From NCBI GenBank assembly GCA_018350325.1, contig JAEVLN010000007.1, forward strand, positions 3,825,804-3,889,803: 64,000 bases of DNA, written 5' to 3'. The stretch's first letter is position 1, and each line of letters begins with the position of its first letter. The position numbers were made by a program, and so were the translations under genes. Source of the stretch: Globodera rostochiensis. Its lineage: Eukaryota > Nematoda > Chromadorea > Rhabditida > Heteroderidae. Below are positions 39,492 to 64,000 of this stretch, one piece after another. The notes below the pieces were generated by a model, which had not been told where the DNA came from, ran no database searches, and saw nothing but the letters and a program-made list of their open reading frames with translations.

Positions 39492-42400
39492 TTAATGTCT
39501 TGTCGCCACTTTCGTCGACTGCACTGTTTTCTTCGGGCCTTGCGCGGAGCCATGCAAAAGTTGGCAATACGGTTTCAACGACCTGAAAATGTTACAATTC
39601 ATTCCAAATTTGAACCCTGAAAACATTTTTTTTTGCAAAAATTTCTGCTAGGTGCTTAAAATTTAATGCCAGAGGTTTGTCCCTTAGAAATGTTAAGAAA
39701 AAAATAATTTGTTAACTAAAAAATACGTCCTTTTGAGGCCGAACCGTTGAATTTTTGAGAAAATTTCACAGACCCCCCCCCGGCGCTCACATGACGCCGG
39801 CCTCCAAGAAGCAGTCGCACAGCTGGGCCGCCTCCGTTTTCCAGCCAATTCGCCATGCGCAGCGCTTCAGCACCGGGCCGACCAAATCCTCGGCAAACTT
39901 TGGCTGACACCTTACAAATTTTGGTGGGTTCAAAAGTCTCAAATTTATTTAAAAATTATTTTTTTACTGAATTTAAAAAAGTGATAAAACATGCTCAAAT
40001 TTGTTGAAGCACGATTGTCCGGCATCCTTGTGCAAGAAGCACTCCTTCATACACTTGGCGAGGTCTTCGGCGGTCTATAACAAATTCAATATTCCAAAAT
40101 TAGATTGGTAATTAAGGTATTTAAATAAATTAAATACAACATTTCCTTCCTTTTAGAGCCCCTCCGGGGATATTTTTCAACCCCCCAGGGTGTTATTTCA
40201 AAAATAAAATGATTATTGAATATTTATTAAGATTCAATGGTTTTTAAAAATTATCCAAAATAAAAATTCTAAAAAGAATTAATACAAAAACAAAAAATCG
40301 CATATTGCAAAAAAAGGTTTAATGATCAAAATATAAAAGAATGAATTAAAATAAAACAACTAAATTAAATATTTCAAGTTACAAGTTAAACATTTTCAAA
40401 TTAAAAACAAATTAAAAAATGTGTCAATACAAAAAAAAAAAGAATTCAAAAATTGCCGCTCCGACTGACCTGGACCACTGGCTTATTCGCGGGGCCCATC
40501 GCGCGCTCAAATGCACTTGCTTGGGCCATCATCCGTTCTTCGCCGGAGGCGACGACGCGCTGCAGCGACACGTACTCAACTTGTGGTCCGTTTTTGGTGG
40601 GAAAACATCTAAAATTAAATTATTAGAGTAAATTTAAAAAAAACAAATTGTGGGGTGGTCACGTTTTTGCGGTGCTGTTGATGCATGAAATGAACTGGTT
40701 AAGCAGCGGGGCCCGACTTTCGAAGCACTGCTTGAGCACGTCGGGCTTGGAAGCAACCTGCACACAAAGGGCAGGAAAGTGATCAGCAATTGGTCAAAAA
40801 TTGAGGTGGGAAATTATTGATTGATAAAAAATGTAGAAAAAATTTTTGATAAATGAAGTAAATTGATCAAATATTTTTTTTGTGCAAAAATTAAAAAAGC
40901 TATTTGAAAAAGAATCAATTCCTAAAAGTTTTTAATTTCAAAGGAATTTATTTATTTTTTTAAATAAAGAAAAATTTTTACACGTTTTGATGCTTTTCTC
41001 TTTTTAGATTTGTTTTTTAAATACTTTATAAAGGGAAGCGCGCCGGGACTGAGACTGAAATGTCCACTTTTTCCAGTTTGGTACTGAAATTTGGTCCTGA
41101 TTTTTTCAAAAAACGGTACCGGTCTTCTTCACCCTACTTTTTTTATATAGACAGCTAGGTTTTTTAATTCATTCGATAGACAAACAAAAAAAAAATTTAA
41201 TTTTTACAATTTTAGTAAATTGGTTTAGAAAAAAATGTTGGCCTTGCCTTGCCCGAGTCGTTCTGGTCCCAGCACGTTTTGAAGCAGTCCTGAAAGTCGA
41301 CAAAAATGTCCTTCAAACACGGCTCCTGCTCCTCGCACGAGCATTGGCGAACAAATTTGCCGGTCTTTGCTGAGGCGACCATTTCCTCCACCGTTTTTTC
41401 GAATGTTTGTTGCTGTTAAATTATGCAAAAGCATTAAACGATAATTTTAATTTAAAAAATGCTAATTAAATGTAAAAAATTAATAAATTAATTTTGACAA
41501 TGTTTCATTTTTATGTTTAGGAATTGTAAACGCGATTTTAAAGAATTGATCCCCGGGTCGTCGGGAACAGGGATGGACGTGATCACGGATCACGTATCAC
41601 GGACCACGCCAATCACGGCGTTTTTGGGTGTCCGTGATCACGGATCACGGTCACGGATTTTTTGAAATAATCCGTGATTTTGATCCGTGATTGGTATTGG
41701 AGTATGGATTAATAATAAAATTTTCAAGACGAGTATTGGATTTAGGACCCATAGGTACACATATGAGCTTGTGGTTTAGTGGTAAGTGCTTGTGACCGGA
41801 ACATATTTGGCTGGGGTTCGAACCCCGTCAATGTAAATCATTCTTATGACTTTTCGGTTGGTAACTATAGCCGAGCAACCAATTTCTAAAAACTTCTTAA
41901 TTTTTTACCAATTTTTAAAATATTTTTGGTTAGCATTACAACTTTTTGGAATTTTTATTTTTTGATTGGATGAAGTCACCGACTATTTAAAAAAAATCAT
42001 AACTTTGTCAAATGTTGAGGGGGACCCTTTTTGTTTTGTAAGATTGGATCAATTTTCTTAAGAAATCTTGTTAAATAATCTTCAAAAAATTTTTTGTATT
42101 TTTAAAATTTGGTTCCAAATCGTTAACAAATTGAGTCAATAATTCAAAAATTTTCTCGGCGGTGCCTATCAGCACCGCCGACCCCCCCCCCCTCACAAAA
42201 CTCTAAAAAAATGAATTTTAAAAAATTCATATCTCTGCCTAAAGTGGGCCAATTCTTATAAACTAGGAGAAAACAACGGAGAAAAAGAGATAATTTCAAA
42301 AAAAAGTTGGGTTTTCTCTATTTATTTATTTTTTAAAATCACGGATCACGTATCACGGATCACGCCAAATCACGGCGTTTTTGGGGGTCCGTGATCACGG

Positions 42401-43368
42401 ATCACGGTCACGGATTTTTTTTTTCGATCACGTCCATCCCTGGTCGGGAATGAATACTCCGGGATACAATTTCCAACAATAATAATTTATTAAATGAAAT
42501 TATATAATATTTAAATTTAAGATTATTTTAAAACTTCGTTAAGTTCATTCAGCTCATTCATGTTGTTTAGCAGATTTCAAGGTCATAAAACCAGAATTAT
42601 CCCCCCCCCCGGCGCAAATTTATCCCCAAATTTCATGTACAATAGAGACACTGTAAAAATTGTTCGCCTCACCCTCGCTCAACAGCACAGTCCATCATGA
42701 AAAAAGCCAAAGTTCATTTTATTGGGTCCCCTGGCATTAAATAATAGCAAAAAAATGATCGGTTAATGGGGGGGGCGATGGGTTTACGAATTTGAAAATT
42801 GAAGGCCGTTGTCGTCGAGTTCATGACGTACAACAATTTTTTAAGAAAAAAATTAAAACGGACCGGGGAAGTGAATGCAATATAAAAGCATTTGAACTGT
42901 CAATTTTGCTAGTTCAAATTTAAACAGGTAAGTTGCCTTTTATGTTTTTTAGACAAAGCGGGGACGGGGAAGCGGGGATCCCCGATAGTGGACTTTAATG
43001 ATCTTAAAGCGGGGATCCCCTATAGTTGACTTTGATTATCTTAAACAAAGCGGGGACGGGGAGGCGGGGATCCCCGATAGTTGACTTTAATGGATTTTTT
43101 AAACAATGCGGGGACGGGGAAGCGGGGATCCCCGATAGTGGACTTTGATGTTCTTAAACAAAATCGCAAATTCAATTTTCATTTTTTTAATTTCTTGTTG
43201 ATTTAAAATCCTTTTAGATTCCATATAAAATTTTTTAAAGAAATTTCATAAAATTTTTGGTATAAGCTCAACCTGTTGCTGCGGTTGTGTTGCATTGTTG
43301 TTTTCAGCCCCAAATGTTATCACAACGATTGTTGTTGCTGCTGCTAGCAACAGAATTATGGAAAACAT
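39492..43368 (-). CDS. Secreted cysteine-rich protein, nematode type
   Basis: Seven exons read right to left: 43273-43368, 41248-41412, 40663-40757, 40470-40608, 39991-40074, 39791-39903, 39492-39582. They sum to 783 nt, 260 residues. A clear signal peptide (MFSIILLLAAATTIVVITFG) is followed by Asn/Gln-rich sequence and a long Cys-rich body: RQCSCEEQEPCLKDIFVDFQ, DCFKTCWDQND, LKQCFESRAPLLNQFISCIN, CMKECFLHKDAGQSCFNKFE, RCAWRIGWKTEAAQLCDCFL, and a basic tail TVQSTKVATRH. The spacing suggests disulphide-bonded helical repeats, as in some nematode secreted/cuticle proteins. I cannot name the family. Exon 2 ends at a GC donor (41247). The first intron is 1860 bp and contains an hAT-like element and a GC-rich repeat. 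A parasitism role is conceivable but nothing in the sequence shows it. Confidence 0.75.
41568..42442. mobile_element. 875-bp hAT-like element, TSD GTCGGGAA
   Basis: The ends read inward CAGGGATGGACGTGATCACG and CAGGGATGGACGTGATCG; GTCGGGAA flanks both sides exactly (41560-41567 and 42443-42450). Sub-terminal arrays of GATCACGGATCACG are at both ends. Inside are a tRNA-like promoter segment (41770-41838) and a hairpin-repeat copy (42156-42180). It sits in intron 1 of the secreted cysteine-rich gene. Confidence 0.88.
41770..41838 (+). repeat. tRNA-derived (SINE-head-like) segment
   Basis: TGGTTTAGTGGTAAGTGC resembles a pol III A box and GGGGTTCGAACCCC a B box at tRNA-like spacing, but the would-be acceptor stem does not pair, so I do not call a functional tRNA. 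Confidence 0.5.
42957..43160. repeat. GC-rich tandem repeat in intron
   Basis: About four units built on GCGGGGATCCCCGATAGTGG and ACTTTAATGATCTTAAA (units about 45-65 bp, some shortened), within intron 1 of the cysteine-rich gene. Confidence 0.8.
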
Positions 43369-45119
43369 TTCTTTTTTGACAAAATTTAAAAATTACAAAA
43401 ATTAATTTGTCTGTTTCATTTAAGTGCGATCACAAATTATAATACAAGTACGGTTGTATTAAGTATAGTTGGGGGTATGATATGATCTGAGTGCACGGAT
43501 CATGATCTGATCTGAACACGTTGATTATGACGGATCCTTGACAACACTAATATTGGTCATTGGCCATGACAGGTCTCCTGATCAGATTATGCTTATCTGA
43601 TCATTAACGGATCATGATCAAGAGCAGACTTGTTGTCACCATGACAGATCCTGATCAAATAAAGGGATATTTAAAATTTAGAATTGATATAAGATTTGGT
43701 AGCATTAGCATTAATCTTGATCAGCTTCTGGTCTGAGCGCACGGATGATCATGAGTTGATCAGCCTATTGGCCATGCCGGGTCCTGATCAGTTTATGCCA
43801 GATCGCCAAACCTTATCTGATCTGAGCGCACAAATGATCAGGAGTTGATCAAAACCTATTGGCCATACTAGAATCCTGATCTGAGTTTAATGCCAAGAGA
43901 TCGTATGAATTGATAAAAAGGCTTTTGATTAGAAACATTGAAACAGTTAAAGTGTTCTCAGTACCCCACACATAAACTGCATTTCTTCCGTTTAATGGTT
44001 TTATACTATAATTCTTCGTCGTCGTTGCTCGTCGATCGCAAAAGAAGAAAAATGCGCGACGATGGCAAATTGATCAAATCAAGAAAATGTGTTTTTTTGT
44101 ACACAAAAAGGACGACGAGGACGAGGAGGGCGGACGCAAAGGCGAGGCCACCACCAAATTGTGTTGCGCGAAGAAGACAGGGCAGGGCGCGACTGGTGAA
44201 AATGAATTAAACTTCTAGTTTTTGATGGGACTCATTGCAACTCTGAAGAACGCCCACGCAAAAAAAAAGTGATCGGCGGGGGGAATCAGTTCAGCCCTTA
44301 GCGTTTCAGTCCCCCAGATCAAAATTTGTTGAGCCTTGGCCATCCTCCATCCATGTCTAATCACTGGCTGATAACGCCATTTAAAGACAGCGATCGTGAC
44401 CTGCTTGTCCAGACAAAAAGAACTGATTTGATCAAATCAAATCAGATCCAGCTTGAACAGCATTTATTTTGCACTGCTTCGATGCTGATCACGGTCTGAG
44501 CAAAGGGAAGTGATCACTGATCAGTCACACATGACACCCAAAGATGGTCCAGCCCAAATCAACAAATTTGATTACACCCATAAATTTTCTGATCATAAAA
44601 ACGCCGCTCATTTTTTCTGAGACTCAAACATTGGAATTGAGTCGGTGCCCCCCCCCCCCCATCCCATTCACGTGCAAACAATCGTCTTAAAACGGTGACT
44701 TGGAGTTTGAGCATCGTAGTGACAAACAACAACACAATACATATTATTTAGACAAAATTTTCAGAATTTAAAAAAAATAAAAAGAAACCTAAAAGAATAA
44801 ACAATTTAGCTTTTTTTTTGTTGCAAATTTCTTAGCTAAAGAAAACAAATTTATATGTTTCTAATGTAAATTTAACCGTGATAATTTTTAATAAAATTTA
44901 AAAAATGCGTTTCTGGCGCCACTTAAATTTTTAAAAATAAAATTTTTTTTTTGCTTGAAGGAAATTTGGCGGCGTCGGCATGCGCCGCTGGGGAAATATT
45001 AAATTTGGCACGAGGTTAAATTCAACAAAATTAAAAAAATATCGGCAAAAATTTAAATAAATGGCACTTTCCCTGAACACTTTCACGATTAGAACATTTC
45101 ATATGTACATATTTGTGAC

Positions 45120-45320
45120 TAGTGTTCGGCAAATGGGGTTTTTCGGTATTCGGTATCGGTATTTCGGTATAATACCGATACCGAAAAAAACCGAAATCTC
45201 ACAATTTTTTCGGTATCGGTATTTCGGTAAAATACCAATAAAAAATACCGCGGTAATACCGAAAAATACCGCGGTAATACCGAAAAATACCGCGGTAATA
45301 CCGTACCGTGCCGAACACTA
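45120..45320. mobile_element. 201-bp hAT-like MITE, TSD TTTRTGAC
   Basis: The ends read inward TAGTGTTCGGCA on the left and TAGTGTTCGGCACGG on the right. TTTGTGAC and TTTATGAC (7 of 8 identical) flank it. The sub-terminal sequence is an array of GGTATCGGTATTTCGGTA and CCGCGGTAATACCGAAAAAT units. Confidence 0.85.
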
Positions 45321-45703
45321 TTTATGACTTCTTTGTTAAAATATTCCATTCTGCTTGAATACAAAAACAAATATGAAAATCACAATTTTGGGGAAAAACC
45401 AACCAAAATGATATGGCAAGAAAATGCAACATTTTTTGAATCGATCTGATTGATGATGATGAAGACGGTAATAGATACTGTAGATTAACCCTTAAAAATG
45501 GACGGAATTGCGCGAAAAGGAAATTTAAAATTTTCGATATGCACAAAAAATGGGCTTAAAAAAGAGTTTATAAAATGTACACAAAAGTTGGGGAGTATAA
45601 AAAAAAGCTTTTTATAGCAGAAAATGGAATGGATTTATGCTGAGGGGGAGGATGATGTTCAAGCGCCGTTTTGTAAAGTGTCGAGAAATTTTCCCGTTTT
45701 GGG

Positions 45704-46711
45704 TTAGACTCCATTTCTTGGTCTCTAATCTCAAATTGAAGGAATTCTCGACTTTTTTTTGGGATAGTCTCGAGATCCAAACCAAAGATTCCAGTTTCCC
45801 GTTTTGTCTTTGGGTTTGGAGTCCATTTCTTGGTCTCTAATCTCAAATTGAAGGAATTCTCGACTTTTTTTTGGGATAGTCTCGAGATCCAAACCAAAGA
45901 TTCCAGAAATTTTCCCGTTTTGTCTTTGGGTTTGGAGTCCATTTCTTGGTCTCTAATCTCAAATTGAAGGAATTCTCGACTTTTTTTTGGGATAGTCTCG
46001 AGATCCAAACCAAAGATTCCAGAAATTTTCCCGTTTTGTCTTTGGGTTTGGAGTCCATTTCTTGGTCTCTAATCTTAAATTGAAGGAATTCTCGACTTTT
46101 TTTTGGGATAGTCTCGAGATCCAAACCAAAGATTCCAGAAATTTTCCCGTTTTGTCTTTGGGTTTGGAGTCCATTTCTTGGTCTCTAATCTCAAATTGAA
46201 GGAATTCTCGACTTTTTTTTGGGATAGTCTCGAGATCCAAACCAAAGATTCCAGAAATTTTCCCGTTTTGTCTTTGGGTTTGGAGTCCATTTCTTGGTCT
46301 CTAATCTCAAATTGAAGGAATTCTCGACTTTTTTTTTGGGATAGTCTCGAGATCCAAACCAAAGATTCCAGAAATTTTCCCGTTTTGTCTTTGGGTTTGG
46401 AGTCCATTTCTTGGTCTCTAATCTCAAATTGAAGGAATTCTCGACTTTTTTTTTGGGATAGTCTCGAGATCCAAACCAAAGATTCCAGAAATTTTCCCGT
46501 TTTGTCTTTGGGTTTGGAGTCCGTTTCTTGGTCTCTGATCTCAAATTGAAGGAATTCTCGACTTTTTTTTGGGATAGTCTCGAGATCCAAACCAAAGATT
46601 CCAGAAATTTTCCCGTTTTGTCTTTGGGTTTGGAGTCCGTTTCTTGGTCTCTGATCTCAAATTGAAGGAATTCTCGGCTTTTTTTTGGGATAGTCTCGAG
46701 ATCCAAACTAT
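45704..46711. repeat. 116-bp minisatellite
   Basis: Nearly nine copies of a 116-bp unit containing GGTCTCTAATCTCAAATTGA, GGGATAGTCTCGAGATCCAA and TCCCGTTTTGTCTTTGGGTT. Copies are almost identical except the first and last, which implies recent expansion or conversion. The long minus-strand frames are shifted readings of the unit. Confidence 0.92.
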
Positions 46712-47009
46712 AGACTCACTATACTCGACGCCGTAACATTTCAGGTCTCAAACATCCCCGGATTGATCATCACATACAATATATGAGCATAGTAGGTAGT
46801 CTGTATTCACAACTGCTTTCAACTTTCTTGAATGATTGATTTGATCAGAGACTGATCAGAATTAGATCATTTTGAAGGGGCGCTGATTCTGCTAGGTTTT
46901 ATTTAATAAGTTTTAGCTTTTAATAAGATCCGCAATGGCTGATCTGAGCCATCAAGTCAGATAATCTTTCGATCAGCGACGCTGCTGCTGCTGCTGGTGC
47001 TGTTGCTGT

Positions 47010-63914
<16,905 letters not shown>

Positions 63915-64000
63915 CTCAAATTTGTTGGGTAAAAAAATTGCTATATTTCTGAAAATTGTGCCAGTTTTTTTCTAAATGCCCTCAAGCGTTTTTCCAAGCA

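Larger units (their letters stand above)
43380..47009. other. Intergenic region rich in TGATCA and repeats
   Basis: TGATCA palindromes cluster at 43480-43900 and 44390-44530. An hAT-like MITE (45120-45320) and a 116-bp minisatellite (45704-46711) occupy most of the rest. A small basic frame at 43938-44210 is not convincing. Confidence 0.6.

Noticed and set aside
41770..41838. Functional tRNA gene
   Set aside because: A- and B-box-like motifs are present but acceptor and T stems do not pair properly; kept as a tRNA-derived repeat.
43938..44210. Basic 90-residue frame rich in Arg/Lys
   Set aside because: No splice context, no recognisable domain, and composition follows a local purine-rich tract.
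45568..46706. Overlapping 93-171 residue frames
   Set aside because: Shifted readings of the 116-bp minisatellite, not a gene family.

Overview
The window reads as nuclear DNA from a nematode. The nematode signs are an nlp-12-type neuropeptide precursor, an srsx-type chemoreceptor and a receptor guanylate cyclase of the expanded GCY family. Genes have many exons, AT-rich introns and occasional GC-AG introns. My guess is a tylenchid, possibly a cyst nematode, because the DNA between genes is dominated by MITEs and minisatellites; that is inference, and no sequence here fixes the species.

Layout from left to right. The 3' exons of a testin-like LIM gene (+) end at 1659. A multi-exon AT-hook / FLYWCH-like gene (-) spans 2286-7847. 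Endonuclease G (+, 9313-11421) is followed 351 bp later by NOSIP (+, 11773-13835). A 167-residue hydrophilic protein of unknown function (-) lies at 15730-16285. A short protein carrying only the C-terminal part of a sideroflexin (+) spans 16633-18262. An importin-7/8-type nuclear transport receptor (+) fills 19925-24603. An srsx-like GPCR (-) spans 26982-28583. Two near-identical two-exon zinc-finger-like mini-genes and stray exon copies (-) occupy 32.2-34.4 kb. Scrambled copies of guanylate-cyclase exons (+) lie at 35.6-36.7 kb. An nlp-12-type precursor (+) spans 38369-38967. A secreted cysteine-rich protein (-) spans 39492-43368. The right quarter is one large receptor guanylate cyclase gene (-), from 47010 to beyond 63914, with ligand-binding, membrane, pseudokinase, dimerisation and cyclase regions and a very long polar C-terminal tail.

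Most of the remaining DNA is repetitive. Several short non-autonomous elements can be delimited to the base by 8-bp target duplications and matching inverted ends (hAT-like). A second family has GGTWATA-type ends with G/C homopolymer runs. A third has perfect ends flanked by TA (Tc1/mariner-like). There are also minisatellites with units of 16, 19, 32, about 80 and 116 bp, a dispersed GC-rich hairpin repeat, and tracts strongly enriched in TGATCA.

The genes do not form one pathway. Three (neuropeptide precursor, chemoreceptor, guanylate cyclase) belong to neuronal signalling families. EndoG and NOSIP might share a transcript. Splice sites were deduced by eye from reading frame, GT/GC-AG signals and protein family knowledge. 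For EndoG, NOSIP, importin, the sideroflexin-like gene, the GPCR, the zinc-finger mini-genes, the neuropeptide and the cysteine-rich gene, the summed exons give an intact reading frame.
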